Of a stretch of DNA of 64,000 nucleotides, positions 1 to 10,523 are shown in pieces; position 1 is the stretch's first letter; every line of letters begins with the position of its first letter. The notes under the pieces are model-generated. The model was not told where the DNA came from and made no database searches. It saw nothing but the letters and a program-made list of their open reading frames with translations. The position numbers were made by a program, and so were the translations under genes. Source of the DNA: Streptomyces sp. NBC_01283 (GTDB lineage Bacteria; Actinomycetota; Actinomycetes; Streptomycetales; Streptomycetaceae); the NCBI RefSeq assembly GCF_041435335.1, contig NZ_CP108430.1:2772501-2836500 (forward strand), given 5' to 3'.

Positions 1-65
1 GTGACCCGCAGGCCGCCCTTCGGGAGCTTCGGCGGGGCGCCGAGTTCAGGATGCGGATGACTCAA
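1..65 (-). CDS. rnj: Ribonuclease J, N-terminal fragment (cut by window start)
   Basis: Only the first 21 codons lie in the window. Read on the minus strand from a TTG at 65 they give a peptide starting MSHPHPELGAPPKLPKGG, which matches the start of Streptomyces RNase J, a metallo-beta-lactamase-fold endo/5' exonuclease for mRNA decay and rRNA maturation. A GAGGAG sits 6 nt upstream of the TTG, which fixes the start. dapA lies immediately upstream in the same direction, the usual dapA-rnj order in streptomycetes. The identification rests on the short N-terminus plus synteny. Confidence 0.75.
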   Translation of the reverse strand, partial: MSHPHPELGAPPKLPKGGLRV

Positions 66-83
66 AAGACTCTCCTCACCACA

Positions 84-114
84 CGCGCCACGTACCTCCA
101 GGGCACGTGGCGCG
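84..114 (-). terminator. Hairpin between dapA and rnj
   Basis: Perfect 10-bp inverted repeat, CGCGCCACGT at 84-93 and ACGTGGCGCG at 105-114, with an 11-nt loop. It lies after dapA and about 20 nt upstream of the rnj start codon, so it could be a weak terminator, a processing site or part of the rnj leader. There is no T-run. The rest of 115-210 shows nothing I can name. Confidence 0.5.
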
Positions 115-210
115 CATGACGTTCGTGCAGTAGCAGTTGTTTGTGTGTGTGCAGGACCGTGTCAGTCGGTGTCCCGCGGTGTTTCGCGTATTCAGTTGTG
201 AAGTCTGTGG

Positions 211-1110
211 TTAGAGCTGTACCCCGCCGGCGGCGAGATCGATCTTGAGCTGGGCCGTCTCGTCGGGCGACAGTTCGACCAGGGGCAGCCGCAGCGGTCC
301 CGCGGGGCGTCCCTGCAGGGTGAGCGCCGCCTTGGTGGTGATCACACCCTGCGTACGGAACATGCCTGTGAAGACCGGGAGCAGCTTCTGGTGGATCTCG
401 GTGGCCTTCTGTACGTCACCCGTGTTGTACGCGTCGATCATCGAGCGGAGCTCGGGTGTGACCACGTGGCTGACCACGGAGACGAAGCCGCAGGCGCCGA
501 CGGAGAGCAGCGGGAGGTTCAGCATGTCGTCGCCGGAGTACCAGGCGAGGCCGGAGCGGGCGATGGCCCAGCTGGCGCGGCCCAGGTCGCCCTTGGCGTC
601 CTTGTTGGCGACGATCCGCGGGTGCTCGGCGAGGCGGACGATCGTCTCGGTGTTGATCGGTACGCCACTGCGGCCGGGGATGTCGTAGAGCATGACCGGC
701 AGCTCGGTGCTGTCGGCGATCGCGCTGAAGTGCCGGAGCAGGCCCTCCTGCGGGGGCTTGTTGTAGTACGGCGTGACCGTCAGGAGGCCGTCGGCGCCGA
801 CACGCTCGGCGTCGCGGGCGAGCTCGATGCTGTGGCGGGTGTCGTTCGTGCCGACGCCCGCCACGACGTGGGCGCGGTCTCCGACTGCTTCCACTACGGC
901 TCGTACGAGCTCGGCTTTCTCCGCGTTGCTGGTGGTCGGGGACTCGCCGGTGGTGCCATTGATGACGAGGCCGTCGTTGCCTGCGTCCACCAGGTGGGCA
1001 GCAAGCTGCTGCGCGCCGTCGAGGTCGAGTGCGCCGTCCGCCGTAAAGGGCGTGACCATGGCGGTGAGGACCCTCCCGAAGGGGGTCTGCGGAGTGGAGG
1101 TCGGAGCCAT
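211..1110 (-). CDS. dapA: 4-hydroxy-tetrahydrodipicolinate synthase
   Basis: Condenses pyruvate with aspartate semialdehyde, the first committed step of the lysine/diaminopimelate branch that feeds peptidoglycan. The 299-residue TIM-barrel protein shows the family blocks: NGTTGESPTTS near the N-terminus, TPYYNKPPQEG with the active-site tyrosine region, YDIPGRSG, and VANKDAKGD carrying the Schiff-base lysine. I prefer the ATG at 1110 (MAPTSTPQTPFG) because that is where streptomycete homologues begin; a GTG three codons upstream (1119) is also open. The neighbour rnj follows in the same direction and thyX precedes it; dapB is 2.5 kb away. Confidence 0.95.
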   Translation of the reverse strand: MAPTSTPQTPFGRVLTAMVTPFTADGALDLDGAQQLAAHLVDAGNDGLVINGTTGESPTTSNAEKAELVRAVVEAVGDRAHVVAGVGTNDTRHSIELARDAERVGADGLLTVTPYYNKPPQEGLLRHFSAIADSTELPVMLYDIPGRSGVPINTETIVRLAEHPRIVANKDAKGDLGRASWAIARSGLAWYSGDDMLNLPLLSVGACGFVSVVSHVVTPELRSMIDAYNTGDVQKATEIHQKLLPVFTGMFRTQGVITTKAALTLQGRPAGPLRLPLVELSPDETAQLKIDLAAGGVQL

Positions 1111-1183
1111 GGGTAACACGCTACTCGCTGCTCAGCGCGTGGTCCCCCCTCGGGGGATGTGTGCGGACCTGACAAGTGAGGAG

Positions 1184-1221
1184 CCCGGCACTGCCTGCTC
1201 GGGGGTTCAAGCAGTGCCGGG
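1184..1221 (-). terminator. Probable thyX terminator
   Basis: Perfect 11-bp inverted repeat CCCGGCACTGC (1184-1194) / GCAGTGCCGGG (1211-1221) with a 16-nt loop, in the gap between the thyX stop codon and the dapA start. It lacks a T-run, as is common in Streptomyces terminators. Confidence 0.6.
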
Positions 1222-1300
1222 TCCGTTTGATCAGGCTAGATGAACTTCTCGAAATGCCGCAATACGGACACCTCGCTCAGCCCACCCGTACACCAGTGCC

Positions 1301-2041
1301 TTACGGAGCCACACGGCCGTTCTTGTTGAAGGCGGCGTGCGTGAGCGGCATCAGCCGGGCCCACTCCTCTTCCATCTTCTCGCCGACCATCTCGATCTCC
1401 CGCTGCGGGAAGGACGGGACCTTGGCGAGCTCATGCTGCGTGCGCAGGCCGAGGAAGTGCATCAGCGAACGGGCGTTGCACGTCGCGTACATGGACGAGA
1501 AGAGGCCGACCGGCAGGACCGCGCGGGCCACCTCGCGGGCGACGCCGGCGGCCAGCATCTCCTGATACGCCTCGTACGCCTGGCGGTACGAGTCCTCCAT
1601 GACGCGGCCCGTGAGCTCCTGCTGGGCCTGGGTGCCCTCCACGAAGACGTACTTCCCGGGGCGGCCCTCCTGGACCAGCTTGCGGGACTCGTCCGGGACG
1701 TAGAACGTCGGCTGGAGCTCCCTGTAGCGGCCCGATTCCTCGTTGTACGACCAGCCCACGCGGTGCCGCATGAACTCGCGGAAGACGAAGATCGGGGCGC
1801 TGATGAAGAACGTCATCGAGTTGTGCTCGAAGGGGCTGCCGTGCCGGTCCCGCATCAGGTAGTTGATCAGGCCCTTGGAGCGCTCGGGGTCCTTCTGGAG
1901 CTCCTCAAGGGACTGCTCCCCGGCAGTCGAGACACGGGCGGCCCACAGGACGTCGGAGTCGGTCGCGGCGTGCTTCACCAGCTCGACGGTGACCTCGCTG
2001 CGGAAGCTGGGCTTGAGGTCTTCGGTGGGGGTCTCGCTCAC
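1301..2041 (-). CDS. thyX: Flavin-dependent thymidylate synthase ThyX
   Basis: Makes dTMP from dUMP using FAD, NADPH and methylene-tetrahydrofolate. The 246-residue protein contains the ThyX signature RHRVGWSYNEESGRY (the RHRxxSxNExSxRY motif binding FAD and dUMP) near residues 95-110, and a C-terminal HFLGLRTQHEL-type segment lining the nucleotide site. Start is GTG at 2041, preceded by GGAAGGA at suitable distance. It is a single-gene unit between dapA and a divergently oriented small membrane gene. Length matches the family. Confidence 0.96.
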   Translation of the reverse strand: MSETPTEDLKPSFRSEVTVELVKHAATDSDVLWAARVSTAGEQSLEELQKDPERSKGLINYLMRDRHGSPFEHNSMTFFISAPIFVFREFMRHRVGWSYNEESGRYRELQPTFYVPDESRKLVQEGRPGKYVFVEGTQAQQELTGRVMEDSYRQAYEAYQEMLAAGVAREVARAVLPVGLFSSMYATCNARSLMHFLGLRTQHELAKVPSFPQREIEMVGEKMEEEWARLMPLTHAAFNKNGRVAP

Positions 2042-2231
2042 TGGCGGGGTCCTTCCATGTGCATCACTCGGGCGGCGCCCACTCTATGGCCAGGCACTGA
2101 CAATCAGCCGTTCGGTGCCCCGCCACGACATTCTTCGGCGAATTTGGCGAAACCGGGCACCGATTGGCCGTTTCGAGCGTCTGTCTAGGTAACAGAGTTC
2201 AGTTCGAGTCGCGTGAGGAGAAACGCACCCC

Positions 2232-2471
2232 ATGTTCCGTCGGCGCGAGCCAGTCCCGTTCGCCTTCATCGCCGAAGCCGACAAGTTCCGCAGCAATGTC
2301 ACTCCCCCTCCCCGGGAGCGCGCCACGGCCAGTCAGGTCGTGGGTCGCACCCTGGTCGGTCTGGTCGTGGTCGCAGGGCTCGCGGGATCCATGCTGTTCG
2401 GCATGCCCGCCCTGTCACCCGATCAGGCACCCACGCACCACCAGCAGTCCGAGGCCTCGGACGGTCGATGA
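2232..2471 (+). CDS. Small single-pass membrane protein
   Basis: A 79-residue protein of unknown function. It has a basic N-terminus (MFRRREP), a soluble stretch rich in R and P, one hydrophobic segment at about residues 37-60 and a His/Gln-rich tail. GAGGAG lies upstream of the ATG. It is divergent from thyX and sits at the position where streptomycetes carry a short conserved membrane protein next to thyX. No domain recognised. Confidence 0.7.
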   Translation: MFRRREPVPFAFIAEADKFRSNVTPPPRERATASQVVGRTLVGLVVVAGLAGSMLFGMPALSPDQAPTHHQQSEASDGR

Positions 2472-2630
2472 CGACCGTCCAAGCCCTCTGAATCTCCCTC
2501 ACCGCCCCGGACCCACTGCCCTGAAAGGCGTGGAAGGTACCCCCATGGCCCCCCGTGGGTGGTAGGCGGGTGCAGGGCTCGGTAGCCTCACCGGGCACAG
2601 CCCGTGCGTGGATCGAGTGAGGATTCAGTC

Positions 2631-3191
2631 GTGCCCCTGCCCTTTCTGACGGCGGACCGCGCCTTTGACGAGACAGCGGACGACGCCGCGCTGCCGTTCG
2701 ACGACCGCGACCACTGGCGTCGGCCCTACCGGCCCGGCCCGTGGCGGGTGGGGGCGGCCGCGCTGCTTCTGCTGCTCGCCTCGTTCGTCCTCGTCGCCGC
2801 CGTGATCATCGCGTTCGCGGACTCACTGGCGGGTGCCGCGATCTGCGCGGGGCTCGCGGTGGTCGTCATCGTGAGCGCGCTGCGGCTGCTGCGGATGGGC
2901 ACCTGGGTGAGCGCGCACGGACTGCGTCGGGTGGCCTTCCTGACGACGCAGACCGTGCCGTGGGCGCAGGTCGTAGCGGTGCGTACGACCCAGCAGCCCG
3001 TGCGGTGGCTCGGGCTGCCGCGCACCGTGCAGGGGCAGGCACTCGTCCTCGTACGCCGGGATCAGCAGGCCGAGGGGCAGCCTCCGCTGCTCACCGACCG
3101 CAATGCCGACTTCCTGGCACGGTACGAGGCGTTCAACCGGGCGGCCGACTCCATCGAGGTCTGGGCCGACGAGTACCGCCGTACCGCCTGA
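2631..3191 (+). CDS. PH-domain membrane protein
   Basis: A 186-residue protein with two adjacent transmembrane helices at about residues 40-85 followed by a bacterial PH-like domain (GTWVSAHGLRRVAFL ... VPWAQVVAVRTTQQP ... GQALVLVRRD). Such proteins are widespread in actinobacteria; the cargo is unknown. I place the start at GTG 2631 because GAGGA lies 8 nt upstream and the reading upstream of it lacks a ribosome site; an in-frame ATG exists at 2604. The gene is followed after 17 nt by a convergent gene. Confidence 0.75.
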   Translation: MPLPFLTADRAFDETADDAALPFDDRDHWRRPYRPGPWRVGAAALLLLLASFVLVAAVIIAFADSLAGAAICAGLAVVVIVSALRLLRMGTWVSAHGLRRVAFLTTQTVPWAQVVAVRTTQQPVRWLGLPRTVQGQALVLVRRDQQAEGQPPLLTDRNADFLARYEAFNRAADSIEVWADEYRRTA

Positions 3192-3208
3192 TCACCTGGT
3201 TCAAAACG

Positions 3209-3661
3209 CTAGACGTTCACCGGCCTGCCCGCGTGCAGCGCGATCGCGCGCTGCATCGCCTTTCGCGCGCGCGGGGTGTCCCGGGCGTCGTGATAGGCGA
3301 CGGCGAGGCGGAACCAGCAGCGCCAGTCGTCCGGTGCGTCCTCCGTCTCGGCCTTGCGACGGGCGAAGACCTCGTCGGCCGAGTCACGGTCGATGCGGCC
3401 GCCGGGCGTACGCCTCAACTCGTCGACCGGCAGGCCGCCTTCGGCCTCCAGTTCGGCGGCGAGGCGGTTGGCGCGCTGGACGAACTGGGTGTTCTTCCAG
3501 AGGAACCAGACACCGATGAACGGCAGGATCAGCACCGCGACACCGAAGGTGACGGTGAGCGCGGTGCCGTGCTGTATCAGAAGCACGCCCCGGCTGCCGA
3601 CCAGGACGAAATAGACGACCAGGACGGCAGCCGTGACGGCGTAAGTGATCTTTGCTCGCAT
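3209..3661 (-). CDS. Membrane protein with TPR-like tail
   Basis: A 150-residue protein with two N-terminal transmembrane helices (about residues 7-25 and 35-56) and a cytoplasmic tail ending in a helix pair that reads like one tetratricopeptide repeat (WRCWFRLAVAYHDARDTPRARKAMQRAI). It lies 19 nt downstream of dapB on the same strand, so the two are probably cotranscribed. The function is unknown; a scaffold role is only suggested by the repeat. Confidence 0.7.
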   Translation of the reverse strand: MRAKITYAVTAAVLVVYFVLVGSRGVLLIQHGTALTVTFGVAVLILPFIGVWFLWKNTQFVQRANRLAAELEAEGGLPVDELRRTPGGRIDRDSADEVFARRKAETEDAPDDWRCWFRLAVAYHDARDTPRARKAMQRAIALHAGRPVNV

Positions 3662-3680
3662 GAGGGTCAGCCGGTCCGCG

Positions 3681-4445
<765 letters not shown>

Positions 4446-4454
4446 TTAGGGGAG

Positions 4455-5834
4455 TTAGGAGACCGCTTCATGCAGGCGGGCGGCCTGCTTGTCCTTGAGC
4501 GGGCCGATGGCCGACAGCGACGGGCGGTGGCCGAGGACCTCGCGGGCAACCTCACGGACGTCGTCCGGGGTGACCGCCGCGATCTTCGCCAGCATGTCGT
4601 CGACCGACATCTGCTCGCCCCAGCACAGCTCGCTCTTGCCGATACGGTTCATCAGCGCGCCGGTGTCCTCGAGGCCGAGGACGGTGGAGCCCGCGAGCTG
4701 GCCGATCGCGCGGCCGATCTCGTCGTCGGTCAGGCCGTTCTGCGCGACCTGGTCGAGTTCGTCGCGGCAGATCTTCAGCACGTCGTGCACCTGGCTCGGG
4801 CGGCAGCCCGCGTACACGCCGAAGAGGCCGGTGTCGGCGAAGCCCGACGTGTACGAGTACACGCTGTAGGCCAGGCCGCGCTTCTCCCGGACCTCCTGGA
4901 AGAGGCGCGACGACATGCCGCCGCCGAGGGCGGTGTTCAGGACGCCCATGGCCCAGCGGCGCTCGTCCGTGCGGGCCAGGCCCGGCATGCCGAGGATGAC
5001 GTGGGCCTGCTCGGTCTTGCGGTTGACGACCTCGACGCGGCCCGCCGTGCGCAGGCTGCGGGAGCCCTGGCGCGGGATCATCGGGGTCGCGTCGGTGCGG
5101 TGGAGGGCGCCGGCCTTCTCGAAGGCGGCACGGACCTGGCGTACGACCTTGTTGTGGTCGACGTTGCCCGCGGCCGCGACCACGAGGTGGGTCGGGTCGT
5201 AGTGCTTCTTGTAGAAGCGGCGGATCCGCTCCGCGGTGAGGGCGTTGACCGTCTCCTCGGTGCCGAGGACGGGGCGGCCGAGAGGCGTGTCACCGAGCAT
5301 CGTGTGCGCGAACAGGTCGTGCACGCAGTCGCCCGGGTCGTCCTCGGTCATCGCGATCTCTTCGAGGATGACGCCGCGCTCGGCGTCGACGTCCTCCTGG
5401 AGGATCAGGGAGCCCGTCAGCATGTCGCAGACGACGTCGATGGCCAGCGGCAGGTCGGTGTCGAGCACGCGCGCGTAGTAGCACGTGTACTCCTTCGCCG
5501 TGAACGCGTTCATCTCGCCGCCGACCGCGTCGAGCGCGGCCGAGATGTCGAGGGCGCTGCGCTTCTTGGTGCCCTTGAAGAGCAGGTGCTCCAAATAGTG
5601 CGTGGCGCCGTTCAGGGACGGCGTCTCGTCGCGGGAGCCGACGTTCGCCCAGATCCCGAAGGTCGCGGAGCGTACGGAGGGCAGGGTCTCGGTGACGACG
5701 CGGAGGCCGCCCGGCAGCGTCGTACGGCGGACCGTGCCGATGCCGTCCTTGCCCTTGAGCAGGGTTTGGGTACGGGCGACGGCCCGCACCTCCTCGGAGG
5801 TGCGGGCCGTCGTCGTGGTGCTACGCGACGTCAC
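4455..5834 (-). CDS. M16 family zinc metallopeptidase
   Basis: A 459-residue single-unit M16B (processing-peptidase-like) protein. The inverted zinc motif HYLEH is at residues 79-83 and the downstream glutamate lies in the [15 protein letters not shown] block. The C-terminal half carries the R/Y pair region ([14 protein letters not shown]) needed by the family, so it should be active, possibly as a homodimer. The GTG start overlaps the pnp stop by 4 nt (GTGA), so translation is probably coupled to pnp; this pnp-peptidase-dapB order is standard in streptomycetes. Confidence 0.9.
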   Translation of the reverse strand: MTSRSTTTTARTSEEVRAVARTQTLLKGKDGIGTVRRTTLPGGLRVVTETLPSVRSATFGIWANVGSRDETPSLNGATHYLEHLLFKGTKKRSALDISAALDAVGGEMNAFTAKEYTCYYARVLDTDLPLAIDVVCDMLTGSLILQEDVDAERGVILEEIAMTEDDPGDCVHDLFAHTMLGDTPLGRPVLGTEETVNALTAERIRRFYKKHYDPTHLVVAAAGNVDHNKVVRQVRAAFEKAGALHRTDATPMIPRQGSRSLRTAGRVEVVNRKTEQAHVILGMPGLARTDERRWAMGVLNTALGGGMSSRLFQEVREKRGLAYSVYSYTSGFADTGLFGVYAGCRPSQVHDVLKICRDELDQVAQNGLTDDEIGRAIGQLAGSTVLGLEDTGALMNRIGKSELCWGEQMSVDDMLAKIAAVTPDDVREVAREVLGHRPSLSAIGPLKDKQAARLHEAVS

Positions 5835-8047
5835 TTGTCGGTGTCGTCCTTCGTGTCGTCGCCCTCTTCGCCCTCGATGACGGGGATGAGGGAGAGCTTG
5901 CCGCGGGAGTCGATCTCGGCGATCTCGACCTGGACCTTCTGGCCCACGCCGACGACGTCCTCGACGTTCTCCACGCGCTTGCCGCCGGCGAGCTTACGGA
6001 TCTGCGAGATGTGCAGCAGACCGTCCTTGCCCGGCATGAGAGAGATGAACGCGCCGAAGGTCGTCGTCTTCACGACGGTGCCCAGGTAGCGCTCGCCGAC
6101 CTCCGGCATGGTCGGGTTGGCGATGCCGTTGATCGTGGCGCGGGCGGCCTCGGCCTGCGAGCCCTGCGCGGCACCGATGTAGATGGTGCCGTCGTCCTCG
6201 ATCGTGATGTCGGCGCCGGTGTCCTCCTGGATCTGGTTGATCATCTTGCCCTTCGGGCCGATGACCTCACCGATCTTGTCCACCGGGATCTTGACCGTGA
6301 TGATGCGCGGCGCGTTCGGGGACATCTCGTCCGGAACGTCGATCGCCTCGTTCATCACGTCGAGGATGTGCAGACGCGCGTCACGGGCCTGCTTCAGCGC
6401 GGCGGCCAGGACCGAGGCGGGGATGCCGTCGAGCTTGGTGTCGAGCTGGAGCGCGGTCACGAACTGCTTCGTACCGGCGACCTTGAAGTCCATGTCACCG
6501 AACGCGTCCTCCGCACCGAGGATGTCGGTGAGGGCGACGTAGTGCGTCTGGCCGTCGATCTCCTGCGAGATCAGACCCATGGCGATACCGGCGACGGCGG
6601 CCTTCAGCGGCACACCGGCGTTCAGCAGCGACATCGTCGAGGCGCAGACCGAGCCCATGGACGTCGAGCCGTTCGAACCGAGGGCCTCGGAGACCTGACG
6701 GATCGCGTACGGGAAGTCCTCGCGCGAGGGGAGCACGGGCACGATCGCGCGCTCGGCGAGCGCGCCGTGGCCGATCTCGCGGCGCTTGGGCGAACCCACG
6801 CGGCCGGTCTCGCCGACCGAGTACGGCGGGAAGTTGTAGTTGTGCATGTAGCGCTTGCGCGTCACCGGGGAGAGGGTGTCGAGCTGCTGCTCCATGCGGA
6901 GCATGTTGAGGGTGGTGACGCCCAGGATCTGGGTCTCGCCACGCTCGAACAGCGCCGAGCCGTGCACGCGCGGGATGGCCTCGACCTCGGCGGCGAGCGT
7001 ACGGATGTCCGTGACGCCACGGCCGTCGATGCGGACCTTGTCCTTGATGACGCGCTCGCGGACGAGCTTCTTCGTCAGCGCGCGGTAGGCACCGGAGATC
7101 TCCTTCTCGCGGCCCTCGAAGGCCGGGAGGAGCTTCTCGGCGGCGATCTCCTTGATGCGGTCCAGCTCGGACTCGCGCTCCTGCTTGCCGGCGATGGTCA
7201 GCGCCTGGGAGAGCTCCGACTTCACGGCGGCCGTCAGGGCCTCCAGGACGTCGTCCTGGTAGTCCAGGAAGACCGGGAAGTCGCCGGTGGGCTTGGCAGC
7301 CTTGGCGGCGAGGTCCGACTGGGCCTTGCAGAGAGCCTTGATGAAGGGCTTCGCGGCCTCGAGACCGGCGGCGACGACCTCTTCGGTCGGCGCCTCGGCG
7401 CCGTCCTTGACGAGCTGGATGGTCTTCTCGGTGGCCTCGGCCTCGACCATCATGATCGCGACGTCGCCGTCATCGAGGACGCGACCGGCGACGACCATGT
7501 CGAAGACGGCGTCCTCGAGCTCGGTGTGCGTCGGGAAGGCGACCCACTGGCCCTTGATGAGCGCCACGCGCGTGCCGCCGATCGGGCCCGAGAAGGGCAG
7601 GCCGGCCAGCTGCGTGGAGCAGGAGGCGGCGTTGATCGCGACCACGTCGTACAGGTGGTCGGGGTTGAGCGCCATGATCGTCTCGACGATCTGGATCTCG
7701 TTGCGCAGGCCCTTCTTGAAGGAAGGACGCAGCGGGCGGTCGATCAGGCGGCAGGTCAGGATCGCGTCCTCGGAGGGGCGGCCCTCACGACGGAAGAACG
7801 AACCGGGGATCTTGCCGGCGGCGTACTGCCGCTCCTCGACGTCCACCGTCAGGGGGAAGAAGTCGAGCTGGTCCTTGGGCCGCTTGGAAGCGGTGGTGGC
7901 CGACAGCACCATGGTGTCGTCGTCCAGGTACGCGACGGCGGAGCCTGCGGCCTGCTTGGCCAGGCGGCCCGTCTCGAAGCGGATGGTGCGGGTGCCGAAA
8001 GTGCCGTTGTCGATAACAGCCTCGGCGTAGTGGGTCTCGTTCTCCAC
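5831..8047 (-). CDS. pnp: Polynucleotide phosphorylase
   Basis: Phosphorolytic 3'-5' exoribonuclease that also adds 3' tails in streptomycetes. The 738-residue protein has two RNase PH domains (about 15-240 and 330-580), the linking alpha-helical region, then KH (about 600-660, with [15 protein letters not shown]) and S1 (about 670-735, with [19 protein letters not shown]). Residues around [25 protein letters not shown] mark the first catalytic domain and [10 protein letters not shown] the second. It lies downstream of rpsO with a 361-nt structured leader and overlaps the M16 peptidase gene. Confidence 0.97.
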   Translation of the reverse strand: MENETHYAEAVIDNGTFGTRTIRFETGRLAKQAAGSAVAYLDDDTMVLSATTASKRPKDQLDFFPLTVDVEERQYAAGKIPGSFFRREGRPSEDAILTCRLIDRPLRPSFKKGLRNEIQIVETIMALNPDHLYDVVAINAASCSTQLAGLPFSGPIGGTRVALIKGQWVAFPTHTELEDAVFDMVVAGRVLDDGDVAIMMVEAEATEKTIQLVKDGAEAPTEEVVAAGLEAAKPFIKALCKAQSDLAAKAAKPTGDFPVFLDYQDDVLEALTAAVKSELSQALTIAGKQERESELDRIKEIAAEKLLPAFEGREKEISGAYRALTKKLVRERVIKDKVRIDGRGVTDIRTLAAEVEAIPRVHGSALFERGETQILGVTTLNMLRMEQQLDTLSPVTRKRYMHNYNFPPYSVGETGRVGSPKRREIGHGALAERAIVPVLPSREDFPYAIRQVSEALGSNGSTSMGSVCASTMSLLNAGVPLKAAVAGIAMGLISQEIDGQTHYVALTDILGAEDAFGDMDFKVAGTKQFVTALQLDTKLDGIPASVLAAALKQARDARLHILDVMNEAIDVPDEMSPNAPRIITVKIPVDKIGEVIGPKGKMINQIQEDTGADITIEDDGTIYIGAAQGSQAEAARATINGIANPTMPEVGERYLGTVVKTTTFGAFISLMPGKDGLLHISQIRKLAGGKRVENVEDVVGVGQKVQVEIAEIDSRGKLSLIPVIEGEEGDDTKDDTDK

Positions 8048-8165
8048 TGTTCTCCTACGTGTCTACGTTTCGTCTTCTCGCCCCTGGGCCCGTGTGGCCC
8101 GGGAGCGGCGCCCCATGCGTCCTTCGTGGACAGGGACTGTGTGGAGAAGCGCGCCGTGTGTGCGG

Positions 8166-8224
8166 GCCGGTCTTCGATCGAAGCTCCCGGGGGTTTCGCC
8201 CGGGGGCCACTACCGAAGATCGGC
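8166..8224 (-). other. Structured leader upstream of pnp
   Basis: An outer 11-bp near-perfect inverted repeat (GCCGGTCTTCG at 8166-8176; CGAAGATCGGC at 8214-8224, one mismatch) encloses an inner CCCGGGGG-TTTCG-CCCGGGGG hairpin. It lies about 120 nt upstream of the pnp start. The rpsO-pnp intergenic region is known in Streptomyces to hold pnp promoters and a structure cut by RNase III; whether this stem or the one at 8362-8399 is the cut site cannot be told from sequence alone. Confidence 0.45.
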
Positions 8225-8361
8225 GGCGGCTGGTGCGCCTCTCCTTCGTGAGGTCGTACTGGGGTGTCCCCCGGGATGCTGGACCATGGTGATCCCTACC
8301 CGCGGGGACGTGCTTATGTCACCAGACTACAAAGCGTCGGTGACAACGCGCACGTACAGCA

Positions 8362-8399
8362 AAGGGAGCGGCCCCCTCTTGCGTGGGAACCGCCCCCTT
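8362..8399 (-). terminator. rpsO terminator / rpsO-pnp readthrough hairpin
   Basis: Immediately after the rpsO stop codon, a 15-bp stem with an 8-nt loop: AAGGGAGCGG-CCCCC (8362-8376) pairs with GGGAA-CCGCCCCCTT (8385-8399), with a few G-U pairs in the minus-strand RNA. It is followed by TTT on the minus strand. It should terminate most rpsO transcripts while allowing readthrough into pnp. Confidence 0.75.
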
Positions 8400-8408
8400 C
8401 ACGATGTC

Positions 8409-8696
8409 TTACTTGGCGCCCGCCGCACCGCGACGGATGCCCAGACGGTCCACCAGCGCACGGAAGCGCTTGATGTCCTTCTTGGCCAGGTACTGCAGCA
8501 GACGGCGGCGCTGACCGACCAGGATCAGCAGACCACGACGGGAGTGGTGGTCGTGCTTGTGGGTCTTGAGGTGCTCGGTCAGGTCCGAGATACGGCGGGA
8601 GAGCATGGCGACCTGGACCTCGGGGGAGCCGGTGTCGCCCTCCTTCTGGCCGAACTCGGTCATGATCTGCTTCTTCGTAGCGGCGTCGAGCGACAC
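8409..8696 (-). CDS. rpsO: 30S ribosomal protein S15
   Basis: Primary 16S rRNA binding protein of the small subunit platform. The 95-residue product [20 protein letters not shown] ... contains the S15 signature [28 protein letters not shown]. Start is GTG at 8696 because GAGGAG lies 5 nt upstream and the length then matches the family; the reading frame stays open 10 codons further up. It is followed by the hairpin at 8362-8399 and pnp. Confidence 0.97.
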   Translation of the reverse strand: MSLDAATKKQIMTEFGQKEGDTGSPEVQVAMLSRRISDLTEHLKTHKHDHHSRRGLLILVGQRRRLLQYLAKKDIKRFRALVDRLGIRRGAAGAK

Positions 8697-8929
8697 GCTT
8701 ACTCCTCGTAGTCTTTTCGTGGCCACCGAGTGCCCCTGGTCTACATCGCAGGGGGGCTTCCGTAACTCGGGAGGCGAGGTCCGCTGGGGCTGTCTCCAGG
8801 TCCTTGGTCAGGGTCTTGACCTAGGGGGTCTGGGGGCGCTTACACATACGGCCGTTACACAGGGTACCAGTCGGGTCGTGGACAGCTGACAGGGCTCCTG
8901 TCCAGTCTTCCGACGCTGCTTCGGGCGCT

Positions 8930-10492
8930 TCAGGCGCCTTCGACTCCCAGCACGCTGAAGGCCGTGCCCTTCCAGGGTCCACTGTCCTCCGCCGACAGCT
9001 CCCGGGGCGCGAAGAAGACCCGGCCGTGCTCGACAATCATCTCGCTCTCCTCCGGCTTCTCCATCCCGATGCGGTCCGGCATGCCGAAGAGCAGATACGG
9101 GGCCTCCTTGCCCGTACGCGGGTCGAGGCTCACCACGGCGGCCGGCGAGACACCGTCGCCGCTCGGACGGAACGCGAGCAGCCTGCCGCCGCTCACCCGC
9201 AAGGGGTACATAGGGCGGTCCGGCTTCGAGTCGAACTTCTTGACGGTCTTCCCGGTGCCGAGGTCGTACGAGACGATCCAGTTGTCAGCGGGCGTCCCCT
9301 TGGAGGCCGCCAGGAACAGCTGGTCCCGCCCGACCGCGATCGCGTCACACGTTTCGACGGCCCCGAAGAGCGGCTTGCTGCAATTGTCGACGAAGCGGCC
9401 TTCCGGCATGTCGATCGTGGCCCGGTAGCGGCCTCGGTCATCGAGGGTGATCAAGTCCGTCACGGCGGTACCCGCGGTCGAGACGGCAAGCACCGCGGGC
9501 TCGGATGAGACCAGGTACACGCGCTCGACCCCCCGCGCCACCTTGTAGGTCCACTCCGGCTCCCCCGTCCGGGGCCGCACCTTCTGCACCTTGAACTGGG
9601 GCTCCTCGGTGTCCCCGCACCGGACGAGGGCAAGCAGGTCGCGCCCGCCCGCGAAGCCGAGGTCCCTGCACTCCGCGGAGGCCGGGCTCGTCCACAGTTG
9701 CCGCCCGCGCTTCATGTCGTACGCGACCGAGCCTTGGCCCCAGGCCACGGCGACCGTGCCACGTGTCATGGTCACGTTGGCGTGCGGCGCGAACGCTCCC
9801 TTGGCGTCGGGCAGCTTCACCTGCCAGAGCTTCTCGCCGGTGTTCAGGTCGAAGAAGGCCAGCTGGGTGCAGAGGGACTTGTCGGGGTCCTCGACCTTGG
9901 GGCTCTTGCCCTTGGCCTCCTTCCCCTTACCCTTTTTGCCTTTCTTGCTCTTTTCGTCTTTCTTGCTCTTCTTCTTGCCCTTCTCGTCCTTGCCCTTGGG
10001 CTTGTCGCCCCTCTCCTGGAGCAGGACAGCCGTGCGTCCGTCGGCGGTGACGTGGCGGGTGGTGTCGCATATGGGGCCGGTCAGTTCGGTGGACCAGTCC
10101 TCCTTGGACGTGCCGAACTTGAAGCCCTTGAGCGTGCTGCCGGTTCCCCGGACGAAGGTCTTCTCCGTCGCCCACGCGCCGGGCGCGGGGACGGTCTCGC
10201 GCCCGAACCTCTTCTTGAACTCTTTTTCGTTGTGGTCGACGACGAGGTTGGCCTCAGGGCTCCGGGGGGTCTTCTCGACGGTGTCCCTGATGTCGTCCGG
10301 TGCCTGCCGCACGGCGGTCGGCTTCTTCGGCTGTGACTGATCGCCGTCAGTCGCCGCCCACACGACACCGCTGCCCACGCAGAGAACCACTGCCAGCACA
10401 ACGGCCAGCGCCCTCGCGCGACGCTTCTTGTTCTCCCTCTCCGCGCTCAGGACGGACTGAGTGAAGGCGGAATGGGGCGGGCCGGGACTCAC
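8930..10492 (-). CDS. Membrane-anchored PQQ-like beta-propeller protein
   Basis: A 520-residue protein with a basic N-terminus, one membrane helix at about residues 26-47 (signal anchor) and an extracytoplasmic region built of beta-propeller-like blades (TGEKLWQVKLP, RGRQLWTSPASA, TGEPEWTYKVARG, GTGKTVKKF), as in PQQ/WD40-like repeat proteins. A strongly lysine-rich insert (about 162-205) interrupts the propeller. I recall this kind of gene at the edge of Streptomyces ESX loci, and here it flanks the eroded ESX region. No enzymatic residues are evident; ligand unknown. The GTG start at 10492 has no good ribosome site. Two palindromes lie just upstream. Confidence 0.75.
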   Translation of the reverse strand: MSPGPPHSAFTQSVLSAERENKKRRARALAVVLAVVLCVGSGVVWAATDGDQSQPKKPTAVRQAPDDIRDTVEKTPRSPEANLVVDHNEKEFKKRFGRETVPAPGAWATEKTFVRGTGSTLKGFKFGTSKEDWSTELTGPICDTTRHVTADGRTAVLLQERGDKPKGKDEKGKKKSKKDEKSKKGKKGKGKEAKGKSPKVEDPDKSLCTQLAFFDLNTGEKLWQVKLPDAKGAFAPHANVTMTRGTVAVAWGQGSVAYDMKRGRQLWTSPASAECRDLGFAGGRDLLALVRCGDTEEPQFKVQKVRPRTGEPEWTYKVARGVERVYLVSSEPAVLAVSTAGTAVTDLITLDDRGRYRATIDMPEGRFVDNCSKPLFGAVETCDAIAVGRDQLFLAASKGTPADNWIVSYDLGTGKTVKKFDSKPDRPMYPLRVSGGRLLAFRPSGDGVSPAAVVSLDPRTGKEAPYLLFGMPDRIGMEKPEESEMIVEHGRVFFAPRELSAEDSGPWKGTAFSVLGVEGA

Positions 10493-10523
10493 GTGGCAGG
10501 GCCTTTCTGGTTCGAAGGGGCGT

